Position numbers and translations under genes: made by a program
DNA from: an uncultured Eubacterium sp.
Lineage (GTDB): Bacteria; Bacillota; Clostridia; Lachnospirales; Lachnospiraceae
Assembly: GCA_905236225.1 (NCBI GenBank)
Contig: CAJOPM010000049.1
Location: 1 to 22,405, forward strand
DNA: 22,405 bases
Reading direction: 5' to 3'
Shown here: positions 15,287 through 22,405 of the stretch, piece by piece
Layout: every line of letters starts with the position of its first letter
Position numbering within the stretch: the stretch's first letter is position 1
Notes under the pieces: model-generated
Told to the model about the DNA's origin: nothing
Databases searched by the model: none
Seen by the model: only the letters and a program-made list of their open reading frames with translations

Positions 15287-16966
15287 TTATAATGTATTGG
15301 CTTGTTCTACAACTTGTGATATAGCTTTAGCTGCATCCTCAGGAAGATCATTATATCCTTCTTTATCAGTCTTTAAGGAGTTAACATAGTCAAGACGCTC
15401 CTGCATTCTTGCCTTAAGCTGCTTAACATACTCTTTATCATTAAGATCAGGAACAAAACCTTCCCATTCAAAGATTTCAATATCGCTAAACGGTCCCCAC
15501 TGCTTAAAGTCAGCCTTGTTTTCAACAATTGCCTCTAATACACCAAGTGTATCTTCTTTTCCGACTTTTTTGCCCATAAAGTCGCCTGTATTAATGATAT
15601 AGCAATCTACGTTTTTCTCTTCAACAAGCTTTTTAAACTTAGAATAATCATTAACAAGCGGGTATGTTCTAAACGGATTAGCATACGGCTCTACAACAAG
15701 CGCATTGGGGTCTACTCCCTCTTTAAGTCTTTCTGCTGTAGATCTCTTAGTTGCAAGCGTTGCACCCATAACAGATGCCAAAGATGAACCCTTAAGCTTT
15801 ACTACCGGCGGGATTGTCGGATCTTTCATAATCCAAAATATTGCATTAACAGGAGCCTCTAACTTATCAACACGATTAGGTGACCATAATTTTGACTTAA
15901 TAGCACGTCCGTTACCATTTCTGACATCCTCTGTTACAAGTACAAGTTTGCCGTCTTCATCTAATGTAGCACCACAATTTTGAACTGTAAGAAGATATTT
16001 ATTATCTTCACAATCGCAAGGATAATCAGCGGTCTTATCGAAATATGTAGGCTCAAGCGCAACTGAAGAGCATGTATCCGAATTGATAACAAATGCATCA
16101 TCATGAAGCACTTTTATTGATTTGTATTTACCATCATGCTTAGCATGAGTAATTGTTGACTTACCTGATCCTGAAAGGCCAAATACAGCAGCAACATACT
16201 TAGAACCATCATCAAGAGTGTATTCTTTCTGTCCGCCATGGCATGATGCATAACCATTACGGTTGGCAATAGCCCATGCAATAGTAAGCGTTCCCTTCTT
16301 GTGCTCCCCAAAGTATCTCATACCAAGTATAGCTGCGCAGTTATGTTCTGTATCAAAATAGCAAAGGCAGTTAGGATCCGAAATATCTGTCTGATCTGTT
16401 CCCTTCCACTGCGGATCTGAGAATATATATATATCAGGCTCATTACCATATACTTTAGACTCTTTGTACATTTTTACATAATTATCTGACATATACTGGA
16501 AGTTGAGCATCCAGGAATAAAGCAGATTTTCTTCACCTTCCGGTATAAGAAGATGTGCCTTTACCATAAATTCAGGATCCAGTCCGATAAACACTTCCGC
16601 ATGATAAAGCCTACGCCATCTGGTATCATATACTGCATCCATAACAAGCTTATCAAGTTTAGTCTGATCGACTCCCGGCTGTCCAACTATTCTTCTCGCC
16701 GGTGCATAACGTCCTACTATCGATCCATCGTTAAACATAAGTACCTTTGCATCTTTTTCCAGGCCAAACTCTTCACCTCTATATACAGGCAGATCCGTAA
16801 CAATTGTCCCAGGTGAATTCTTTGCAAGTTCATACGCCTGCTTTAAAGTATTAACCTTAACAACGTTATTGCCATAAAATGCAGTTTCGATAATTGTACG
16901 CGTTTTGGTAAAACCAATTTTACCCGGTCCAATATCACTTCTTTTGTAATTTGCTACTGTAGCCAT
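15287..16966 (-). CDS. pckA: Phosphoenolpyruvate carboxykinase (ATP)
   Basis: PckA interconverts oxaloacetate plus ATP with phosphoenolpyruvate, CO2 and ADP. In anaerobes it often runs in the carboxylating direction to make ATP during succinate formation. The ATP-type P-loop GLSGSGKST is at residues 263-271 and the metal-binding kinase-2 motif HDDAF at 288-292. The metal and PEP region shows GEHKKG (220-225) and the His of SCHGG (243); WSPNRVDKLEAP follows later. Length is 559, somewhat longer than the 525-540 of E. coli and Bacillus enzymes, with an N-terminal extension. GGAGGAG sits 6 bases before the ATG. It begins 20 bases after cdd, so it may be transcribed with deoC-cdd; no promoter is obvious in that gap. 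No strong terminator separates it from the 6S RNA promoter. Confidence 0.95.
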   Translation of the reverse strand: MATVANYKRSDIGPGKIGFTKTRTIIETAFYGNNVVKVNTLKQAYELAKNSPGTIVTDLPVYRGEEFGLEKDAKVLMFNDGSIVGRYAPARRIVGQPGVDQTKLDKLVMDAVYDTRWRRLYHAEVFIGLDPEFMVKAHLLIPEGEENLLYSWMLNFQYMSDNYVKMYKESKVYGNEPDIYIFSDPQWKGTDQTDISDPNCLCYFDTEHNCAAILGMRYFGEHKKGTLTIAWAIANRNGYASCHGGQKEYTLDDGSKYVAAVFGLSGSGKSTITHAKHDGKYKSIKVLHDDAFVINSDTCSSVALEPTYFDKTADYPCDCEDNKYLLTVQNCGATLDEDGKLVLVTEDVRNGNGRAIKSKLWSPNRVDKLEAPVNAIFWIMKDPTIPPVVKLKGSSLASVMGATLATKRSTAERLKEGVDPNALVVEPYANPFRTYPLVNDYSKFKKLVEEKNVDCYIINTGDFMGKKVGKEDTLGVLEAIVENKADFKQWGPFSDIEIFEWEGFVPDLNDKEYVKQLKARMQERLDYVNSLKTDKEGYNDLPEDAAKAISQVVEQANTL

Positions 16967-16986
16967 TTTTTCTCCTCCAATTTCAT

Positions 16987-17391
16987 TTATTTAATATCAT
17001 CTTTTGAAAATGTATATGGTAAAAGCTCAAAAAGCTTTTTTTCAATATAATCAGTATCTGACCTGGACATTAGCACTGTAAAGTTCTGCGAGTCTGCAAA
17101 CTCGGACAAAACCTGTCTGCATACTCCGCACGGAGAAATGTAACCGTCTTTATCGGATGCTATTGCTATTGCCTTAATCTTCTTATTGCCAACGCTTACT
17201 GCCTTAAATACTGCAACTCTTTCTGCGCAAACGCACGGAGAATATGCTGCATTTTCTATATTACAGCCTGTATATATACTACCATCCTCGCAAACAAGCG
17301 CTGCTCCAACTCTAAATCCCGAATATGGGCTGTATGACTTTTCCTTAGCCTCTTGTGCCATTTTAACAAGTTCTTCTCTGTCAAAATCCAT
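16987..17391 (-). CDS. cdd: Cytidine deaminase
   Basis: Cdd deaminates cytidine and deoxycytidine to uridine and deoxyuridine in pyrimidine salvage. The zinc site is complete: Cys55 and the proton-shuttling Glu57 in CVCAERVA, and Cys88 and Cys91 in SPCGVCRQV. The substrate-binding GCNIENAAY is at 42-50. At 134 residues it is the small tetrameric type. I chose the ATG at 17391 because GGAGG, contained in the last codons of deoC (TTG GAG GAC), lies just upstream; the start is 2 bases after the deoC stop, so the two are translationally coupled. A longer frame to 17442 would read back through the deoC end. Confidence 0.95.
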   Translation of the reverse strand: MDFDREELVKMAQEAKEKSYSPYSGFRVGAALVCEDGSIYTGCNIENAAYSPCVCAERVAVFKAVSVGNKKIKAIAIASDKDGYISPCGVCRQVLSEFADSQNFTVLMSRSDTDYIEKKLFELLPYTFSKDDIK

Positions 17392-17393
17392 TT

Positions 17394-18041
17394 TTAGTCC
17401 TCCAACATTGATATTGCTGAACTTGTCCCAATTCTGTCGCAACCCTCACTAATATAAGACTCAAGCTCTTCTTTTGTTCTAATTCCGCCGGATGCCTTTA
17501 TTTTTACCGAATGGCCTATATGTTTTCTCATAATCCTTACATCATCAAGTCTTGCTCCACCGCTTCCAAATCCCGTGGAAGTTTTGATGTAATCAGCTTT
17601 AATCTCTGTTACAATTTCACATAATCTAATAAGTTCTTCTTCTGTAAGATAACAGGTCTCAACGATTACTTTTAGGATTTTATTTTTGGAAATACCCCTT
17701 AATTGTGACAACTCTTCGTGTATATAGTTATAATCACCGCTTTTTACTCTACCAATGTTAATCACAACATCAATTTCATCGGCACCGTCTAAGATAGCTG
17801 TTCTTGCTTCTTCAATCTTAGCCACAGTCGAAGCATTGCCTAGCGGAAATCCTATCACTGTACATATTCTAAGTTTTCCCTGATATTTAGAGAAGACATG
17901 TGAAATATAAGAACTTGGAATACAAACACTTGCCATTTTATGAGAAATTGCTTCCTGACACAATTTATCGATATCATCTATCGTCGCATAAGCTTTAAGT
18001 GCCGTATGATCAATATGCGAATACATTTCCTGCTTATCCAT
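17394..18041 (-). CDS. deoC: Deoxyribose-phosphate aldolase
   Basis: DeoC splits 2-deoxyribose-5-phosphate into glyceraldehyde-3-phosphate and acetaldehyde, so that deoxynucleosides can feed glycolysis. The Schiff-base lysine is Lys153 in YIKTSTGFG; Lys182 in IKASGGIR and Asp91 in DEIDVVINIG complete the active site. The N-terminus SHIDHTALKAYAT and TVIGFPLGNAST are family landmarks. Length 215 is typical. AAGGAG lies 8 bases before the ATG. With cdd it forms a nucleoside-catabolism pair; a deoxyriboside regulator or phosphorylase gene is not in the window. The 119 bases upstream are AT-rich, with a weak palindrome at 18077-18090 and no clear promoter. Confidence 0.95.
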   Translation of the reverse strand: MDKQEMYSHIDHTALKAYATIDDIDKLCQEAISHKMASVCIPSSYISHVFSKYQGKLRICTVIGFPLGNASTVAKIEEARTAILDGADEIDVVINIGRVKSGDYNYIHEELSQLRGISKNKILKVIVETCYLTEEELIRLCEIVTEIKADYIKTSTGFGSGGARLDDVRIMRKHIGHSVKIKASGGIRTKEELESYISEGCDRIGTSSAISMLED

Positions 18042-18111
18042 ATGTTGCTCCTTGCCTGATGTCTTTGATATGTCATATACAAATATGTATTTAATTTTAA
18101 TATATTTTCCT

Positions 18112-18159
18112 AAAAAAATCCAGATTCGTCGTTTCAGCCGATATAATTAAACTGATTTT
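18112..18159 (-). terminator. Possible weak terminator after the signal-peptidase-like gene
   Basis: On the minus strand AAAATCAG (18152-18159) can pair with CTGGATTTT (18115-18123) with one bulged G, followed by seven T's ending at 18112. The loop is large (28 bases), so this is a weak candidate. Nothing else stands out between 18042 and 18160. Confidence 0.25.
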
Positions 18160-18160
18160 G

Positions 18161-18628
18161 TCAAAAAAGTCCCGAGTGCGTAAGTATATATATGCCTCTG
18201 TAAAACCATCTCAATCTAATATGTTTCGCCCAAGTTGTTGCGAAAAAATCCCACCATTTATCACCCGGTTTAAGAGTAATTCCACCCCTATATGCCTTTG
18301 TAACAACAGCAAATATCTGATTGGGAAATATTGGCCCTTCTATATATTTGTATTTTTGAGCATCACCTAACATATAATAACCATCGTCTTGTATTTTTAC
18401 AATCCTGTGCAATACAAAAGCGTTATTATTCCTTTCATAAAATACAATGTCGCCTTCTTTAAGTTCTTGTTCTATAGGTGATAATACAACAGAATCTCTT
18501 TCGTGAATCAAAAACGGACTCATAGAATTTCCGGATATAGTAAAATTTACACTTTTACCTTTTTTTACTAGATCTTTAAGAGTGCTAATATATTCATATG
18601 CGTCAATATAATTTATTTTTTGAATCAC
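18161..18628 (-). CDS. Soluble S24/S26-family peptidase, SipW-like Ser/His type
   Basis: The 155-residue protein has the type I signal peptidase boxes without a membrane anchor. The nucleophile is probably Ser35 in ISGNSMSPFL. The second box reads FVLHRIVK with His74 where bacterial enzymes have Lys, as in SipW and ER signal peptidases. GDIVFY (59-64) and LGDAQ (88-92) match the remaining boxes. There is no N-terminal hydrophobic segment; the C-terminus is rich in aromatic and basic residues (WWDFFATTWAKHIRLRWFYRGIY) and could touch the membrane. It starts with GTG, overlapping the kinase stop by 4 bases (GTGA), with AGGAG 7 bases upstream, so it is coupled to the two-component pair. Substrate unknown; it might process a secreted peptide or act on the sensor, both inference. 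Confidence 0.75.
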   Translation of the reverse strand: MIQKINYIDAYEYISTLKDLVKKGKSVNFTISGNSMSPFLIHERDSVVLSPIEQELKEGDIVFYERNNNAFVLHRIVKIQDDGYYMLGDAQKYKYIEGPIFPNQIFAVVTKAYRGGITLKPGDKWWDFFATTWAKHIRLRWFYRGIYILTHSGLF

Positions 18629-20166
18629 TTCACATCTCCTAAGATTGGTTCTGCTTTGCTGATTTTAAGTTCAAACCAAAATGTACTTCCTTCATTTAAA
18701 CGACTATCCACACCATATGATGCATTATGAAGATTAAGAATATTCTTAACAATAGACAATCCCAATCCAGTGCCCATCACTGCACGCTTATGCGTCTTAT
18801 CTACTTTGTAATAACGATCCCATACATACGGAAGCGCTTCTTTAGGTATTCCTTCTCCACTGTCACGCACTTCAATTCTGACATTTTCTCCCATAACAAC
18901 TTGTCTGACAATAACTTTTTTATCCTCTCCTGTGTAATTTATGGCATTATTAACCAAATTATAGATTACCTGATAAATTTTATATTCGTCAGCAATTACA
19001 TAAACCTGTCTGTCTGATATAAATTCAATTTGATATCCTTCATTTTCTTTAAGTTTATTATACCTTTCAAAAACAGAGTTTATTTTGTTTGTAAGATTAA
19101 ACTCTAAGGCATTCATCTCAAGAACTCCCGCTTGAAGTTTTGATATGTCAAGCATGTCATTAACAAGATTTGTAAGCCTTTGCGTCTCATCAATAATAAC
19201 TTGGACATTTTCAGGTGTATTTTCCCCGGGCAAATCTCTCATCACTTCAGAATATCCCTTAATCATGGTAAGCGGAGTTCTAAGATCATGTGAAACATTT
19301 GCTATCAATTCACGCCTGAAATTTTCCGATTTGCCAAGTTCTCTTGCAGTATAGTTAAGTGTATCCGAAAGCTGCGCTATCTCCCGATAGTCTTTACCTT
19401 CAAATTTGACATCAAAATTGCCTTTCGCCAAGTCCTTTGCCGACTCATTAATCTTAATAATAGACTTCGAAACAGATTTCGATAATAATAATGCAATCAA
19501 AAGCGCAAGACCAATCATAATAACAGTAACATATAAAAGCTGTACTCTTAGCGTATTAACCGTTGCATCTACAGGAGATAGCTGACTGTGCAAAAGAACA
19601 ACAACATTTTGTCCATTTGCCTCAACTAAGCTTATATAGATAATGCTCTGAGTTTTAAGCTGTATCTTTGCGCGATCATCAAGCATAGCATCGTCTTGCA
19701 TATCAGAACTTATCTGCCCGCCTTCGGTTTGCGGAATGGCATTTTGATCATCTTTTTTTATCATAAAATCGCCATTATCTAATACAATACTGGTACTTCC
19801 GCCTGCCTGCTGTGCTTGATAGACAAATTCATCAAATGTATTTTTCGGAATATTTTTAAGATTTGAATTCATCAGATAATCTTTAGTATATAATGAATTT
19901 CCATTTAAATCGCAAACCATAATGGTAAGATTACTTTGTGATGCAATCAGATCTATTTGATCTTCGGCTTCCTCATCAGACTCGGATTCGTTTAACAAAG
20001 TTACAACCTTACTTGAAGCCTCTTTTGCCTCATTTGCTTTTATTTGCCTGTAAAATGCATCAAGATATACTATCTGAAAAACCCATAAAAGTATTAAAAG
20101 AATTCCTGCAAGTATTAAAAAATATGTAAAAATTTTCCATTTAATGCTAATTTTTTCACGCTTCAA
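18625..20166 (-). CDS. Membrane sensor histidine kinase (HAMP-HisKA-HATPase)
   Basis: The 513-residue kinase has two membrane segments, about 12-34 and 207-229, framing an extracytoplasmic sensor of about 170 residues with no motif I recognise. The sensor's end is acidic and Gln-rich. A HAMP linker (about 230-280) follows. The H-box FRRELIANVSHDLRTPLTMIKGYSE carries phospho-accepting His293. The N-box is NLVNNAINYTG (403-413), the G1 box DSGEGIP (435-441), and the G2 box GTGLGLSIVK (465-474). The start is TTG at 20166, with AGG about 8 bases upstream; there is no suitable ATG near. It overlaps the response-regulator gene by 11 bases. This is a PhoR/VicK-like arrangement; the signal is unknown. 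It is the middle gene of regulator-kinase-peptidase. Confidence 0.92.
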   Translation of the reverse strand: MKREKISIKWKIFTYFLILAGILLILLWVFQIVYLDAFYRQIKANEAKEASSKVVTLLNESESDEEAEDQIDLIASQSNLTIMVCDLNGNSLYTKDYLMNSNLKNIPKNTFDEFVYQAQQAGGSTSIVLDNGDFMIKKDDQNAIPQTEGGQISSDMQDDAMLDDRAKIQLKTQSIIYISLVEANGQNVVVLLHSQLSPVDATVNTLRVQLLYVTVIMIGLALLIALLLSKSVSKSIIKINESAKDLAKGNFDVKFEGKDYREIAQLSDTLNYTARELGKSENFRRELIANVSHDLRTPLTMIKGYSEVMRDLPGENTPENVQVIIDETQRLTNLVNDMLDISKLQAGVLEMNALEFNLTNKINSVFERYNKLKENEGYQIEFISDRQVYVIADEYKIYQVIYNLVNNAINYTGEDKKVIVRQVVMGENVRIEVRDSGEGIPKEALPYVWDRYYKVDKTHKRAVMGTGLGLSIVKNILNLHNASYGVDSRLNEGSTFWFELKISKAEPILGDVK

Positions 20167-20830
20167 ATCTATATCCTACCCCTCTTAGTGTCACCAAAAA
20201 TTTGCGATATGGTCCAAGCGAACTTCTGAGTAATTTAATATGCGTATCAAGGGTTCTGTCATCTCCATAATAATCATATCCCCATACATTGGTTATGATT
20301 TTTTCTCTTTCCATTGCTATATTTCTGTTCTTTACCAAATAGAAAAGTAATTCATATTCCTTAGGTGACATATCAATTCTCTTGCCATCAACAGATACCA
20401 TTCGTCCCGTAAAATCTACTACAAGTCCTTCGGCTTCAAATACATCCCTGTCGTTTTCTTTTCCTTGACTGCTTCTTCTGCTTATTACAACCTTACAGCG
20501 CATCATAAGCTCTTTAGGAGAAAAAGGTTTTACAACATAATCATCAATCCCCAGCTCAAAACCGTGAATCCTATCATATTCCTCTCCTCTTGCCGAAAGC
20601 ATTATAACAGGTATGTCTTTAAACTTTTTAATTTCTCTGCATGTTGAAAAGCCATCGAGTTCCGGCATCATTATATCTAAAATAATCAAATCAAAGTCAT
20701 TTTCTTTACATATTCGGATTGCTTCCATGCCATCCTTTGCTTCCTTAATCTCATATCCCTCAAATTCAGCATATTTTTTTATAATTGCCCTAATTTTTTC
20801 TTCGTCATCTACAACTAAAATCTTATCCAT
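20156..20830 (-). CDS. OmpR/PhoB family response regulator
   Basis: The 224-residue protein has a receiver domain (1-115) and an OmpR-type winged-helix DNA-binding domain (about 130-224). The acidic pocket is Asp8-Asp9, the phospho-accepting Asp52 is in LIILDIMMPELDG, and Lys104 is in VVKPFSPKEL. The effector domain shows MSPKEYELLFYLVKN and DDRTLDTHIKLLRSSLG, ending in TLRGVGYRFEA. GGGAGG lies 6 bases before the ATG. The regulator is first in the operon and its end overlaps the kinase start, so the two form a cognate pair. Its targets are not evident. No convincing promoter was found in the AT-rich stretch up to 20930, although TATTAT near 20870 is a candidate -10. Confidence 0.93.
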   Translation of the reverse strand: MDKILVVDDEEKIRAIIKKYAEFEGYEIKEAKDGMEAIRICKENDFDLIILDIMMPELDGFSTCREIKKFKDIPVIMLSARGEEYDRIHGFELGIDDYVVKPFSPKELMMRCKVVISRRSSQGKENDRDVFEAEGLVVDFTGRMVSVDGKRIDMSPKEYELLFYLVKNRNIAMEREKIITNVWGYDYYGDDRTLDTHIKLLRSSLGPYRKFLVTLRGVGYRFEA

Positions 20831-20928
20831 ATCTTCCTCCCGAATAATTACTATTAATAATCTTATTAAATAATATCACAAAGTGTTCATTCTTCTTGCA
20901 TTAAATTCATTTTTTTATTAACTATACC

Positions 20929-20957
20929 TTGAAAAATACGTCATAATTCGATATAGT
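20929..20957 (+). promoter_or_regulatory. Promoter of the CheY-like/CheX-like gene pair
   Basis: TTGAAA (20929-20934), a 17-base spacer and TATAGT (20952-20957) form a vegetative-type promoter, not a sigma-D (flagellar) one. Expected start near 20964; the leader holds the perfect 12-bp palindrome AAAGTATACTTT at 20969-20980, a possible regulator site. Confidence 0.7.
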
Positions 20958-21000
20958 CATTATGTATTAAAGTATACTTTACAATATGGAGGCAACTGAC

Positions 21001-21378
21001 ATGGGAAATTCCATAAAGGTTCTCATAGGCGATGATTCTGCTCTAATGCGCAAATCATTGCGTGATATATTACAGGAAGCTGGCTGCAATGAAATTTTTG
21101 AAGCCACCAATGGACAGGAAGCGATTGATATCTATAAAAAAGAAAATCCTGATATCGTATTTCTCGATATAGTTATGCCGCTTTGCGATGGCATAGAGGC
21201 TACACAGCAAATATGCAAACATGACAGCAATGCGCATATTATTATTGTTTCTTCCGTAGGAACACAGTCTCTACTCAAGAACGCGATACAATCAGGCGCT
21301 AAGGACTTTATCCAAAAGCCCTTCAAGTCCGAACTAATCAAAAAAGTAATTTATGAACTCAGCGGAGGAAATAATTGA
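21001..21378 (+). CDS. CheY-like single-domain response regulator
   Basis: The 125-residue protein is a stand-alone receiver. The acidic pair is Asp11-Asp12 (IGDDSALMRKSL), the phospho-acceptor Asp56 (VFLDIVMPLCDG), the switch Ser is in IIIVSSVG, and the lysine is Lys108 (FIQKPFK). It has no output domain. I chose the ATG at 21001: GGAGG lies 8 bases upstream, while an ATG at 20986 directly precedes and includes that site. It overlaps the next gene by one base (TGATG). The neighbour carries a CheX-like domain, a phosphatase family that acts on phosphorylated CheY, so the pair may form a small signalling module. No flagellar or chemoreceptor gene is in the window, so true chemotaxis is unproven. 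Confidence 0.9.
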   Translation: MGNSIKVLIGDDSALMRKSLRDILQEAGCNEIFEATNGQEAIDIYKKENPDIVFLDIVMPLCDGIEATQQICKHDSNAHIIIVSSVGTQSLLKNAIQSGAKDFIQKPFKSELIKKVIYELSGGNN

Positions 21379-22280
21379 TGAATACTCATCTTTGGGGAAA
21401 TTTTCTCTTAGAGAACAACTATATTTCAGTTAGTGATTTATTTGATGCTGCTTATGTTAACGGAGAGCCTTCGGTAGATGTTACTCTTCCGCTTCTTTCC
21501 ATTTTTCATGAAAAGCTCACATCAAACGAAGTGTCAACTATATTATCTGCAGCCAGCCAAAATAATTCTTCTTTTGAAGAAGAAGCTGATAAGATAGGTT
21601 ATTTATCTATAGCAGAACAAAAAGCATTATTAGGTGAAGATTTTCCCAGCTATTTGTTACTTGCTCAGACACTTATTAATAAAGAGATTATTTCATACCA
21701 CGATTTTGAAAATATAATGGTAGAATATCGATCTCAGACCGATATTTTAGAATCCGATAATGAAGATATAATTGAAGATAATATTGTTGAATTATCAGAA
21801 TTATCCGGAGGCGTGTTAGAAGAAAAAATAGGTACAGAATTTTTTACTTTGTACATGAAGCTATTTTATAGTAATATTACCGATTATATCGAGGATGATT
21901 TCAATCCTCTTCCACCAATGGAGATACCAGATTATCCGTCAGATATATTAATATCTCAAGCGCTTCATTTAGACAGTGATTACTATGTAGCACTTGGCAT
22001 GGAACAAGATACCGCTTTAGAGTTTGCCAATATCTTTATAGGTCATATTTCCGACGAACAATATGATGAATATAATGCTTATGTATGTGCGGCTCTTGAG
22101 GATTTTCTGAATTTGGTAAACGGAATGTTTGCTGTTAATCTTTCTAATATGATTGGCAAAGAGATTACGCTTTCTCCACCAGAGGATCACTCACATGATA
22201 TATATTTTCCGGCAGAAAACAGCTATCTTATTCCACTTCTGTTTTCATTTGGATCAGTAAATTTAATAATAAGTTGTTAA
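21378..22280 (+). CDS. Acidic protein with CheX-like C-terminal domain
   Basis: The 300-residue protein is soluble and strongly acidic. The C-terminal half (about 145-300) resembles CheX/CheC CheY-phosphatase domains: ALEDFLNLVNGMFAVNLSNMIGKEITLSPPE has the ExxxN pair Glu241-Asn245 followed by Gly249. The N-terminal half has helical repeats with the pattern LLxxxxISxxDLxxA (WGNFLLENNYISVSDLFDAA at 7-25, LAQTLINKEIISYHDFENIM at 95-114, and a weaker copy IGYLSIAEQKALLG at 73-86), like MshEN/GspE N-terminal helices that in some proteins bind c-di-GMP. An acidic linker (about 122-141) joins them. I chose the ATG at 21378 with GGAGG upstream, overlapping the CheY-like stop. The domain names are pattern reading; the fold and activity are untested. 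Confidence 0.65.
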   Translation: MNTHLWGNFLLENNYISVSDLFDAAYVNGEPSVDVTLPLLSIFHEKLTSNEVSTILSAASQNNSSFEEEADKIGYLSIAEQKALLGEDFPSYLLLAQTLINKEIISYHDFENIMVEYRSQTDILESDNEDIIEDNIVELSELSGGVLEEKIGTEFFTLYMKLFYSNITDYIEDDFNPLPPMEIPDYPSDILISQALHLDSDYYVALGMEQDTALEFANIFIGHISDEQYDEYNAYVCAALEDFLNLVNGMFAVNLSNMIGKEITLSPPEDHSHDIYFPAENSYLIPLLFSFGSVNLIISC

Positions 22281-22308
22281 AAAGCAGGTCAAAATGACCT
22301 GCTTTTTT
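22279..22308 (+). terminator. Intrinsic terminator after the CheX-like gene
   Basis: AAAAAGCAGGTCA pairs with TGACCTGCTTTTT (22279-22291 with 22295-22307) around AAA, followed by T's to 22308. It overlaps the TAA stop codon and is a textbook Rho-independent terminator. Confidence 0.93.
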
Positions 22309-22326
22309 CTAAGCTATTTAATCTGT

Positions 22327-22402
22327 CAAGACTCGCTCGCGAGTCTTGCGCGCCGGATTCGGGTCTGCTTCAGCAGACAAATTCCTGTCCGAATCCGTGC
22401 GC
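22327..22402. repeat. Two strong palindromes at the right edge, possible dispersed repeat
   Basis: CAAGACTCGC (22327-22336) and GCGAGTCTTG (22339-22348) form a perfect 10-bp inverted repeat with two bases between. Next, GCGC-CGGATTCGG (22350-22362) pairs with CCGAATCCG-T-GCGC (22389-22402) in a 13-bp stem with one bulge, enclosing an inner perfect 7-bp hairpin (GTCTGCT/AGCAGAC, 22363-22378). No gene is present. The stretch is much more GC-rich than its surroundings and is cut by the window end. It looks like a dispersed palindromic repeat rather than a terminator, as no T-run follows. Confidence 0.55.
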
Positions 22403-22405
22403 ATC

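Overview
This window looks like ordinary chromosome from a low-GC Gram-positive bacterium of the Clostridia, most likely the Lachnospiraceae (Butyrivibrio, Roseburia or Eubacterium-like; inferred from gene content, not searched). The clues are the AT-rich sequence, strong AGGAGG-type ribosome binding sites, TTGACA/TATAAT promoters, the Firmicutes order yicC-remA-gmk-rpoZ, the nadA-nadB-nadC-niaR operon and a 6S-like RNA. I see no phage, integrase, CRISPR array, tRNA or rRNA gene. Most proteins are recognisable housekeeping families.

Layout. 1-160: a cluster of palindromes and short repeats that resembles the edge of a small transposon-like element, then a terminator-like hairpin. 167-2313 (minus): yicC-remA-gmk-rpoZ, behind a consensus promoter. 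2343-6061 (minus): the NAD operon nadA-nadB-nadC-niaR, with a palindrome over the -35 box of its promoter that is a good candidate for the NiaR operator. 6167-8651 (plus): tyrA-aroA of aromatic amino acid synthesis, ending in a two-way terminator shared with a PilZ (c-di-GMP receptor) gene on the minus strand. 9096-10284 (plus): a secreted protein with fibronectin-like beta domains, a clear promoter and two tandem 23-bp repeats just upstream of the -35. 10339-15276 (minus): a 6S RNA gene with its own promoter, then a YihY-type membrane protein, pheS and pheT; no T-box leader is visible. 15287-18041 (minus): deoC-cdd-pckA, i.e. deoxynucleoside salvage followed by ATP-dependent PEP carboxykinase. 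18161-20830 (minus): an OmpR-type response regulator, a sensor kinase and a soluble SipW-like Ser/His signal-peptidase-family protein, all overlapping. 20929-22308 (plus): a CheY-like receiver followed by a 300-residue acidic protein with a CheX-like C-terminal domain. 22327-22402: two strong palindromes that run up to the window edge.

Many starts were moved inward from the longest possible reading frame because the Shine-Dalgarno sequence lies inside the extension; each case is explained in its entry. The least described items are the CheY/CheX-like pair, the kinase-linked soluble peptidase, the secreted fibronectin-like protein with its upstream repeats, and the arrangement in which a 6S RNA promoter is the only clear promoter ahead of yihY-pheS-pheT.
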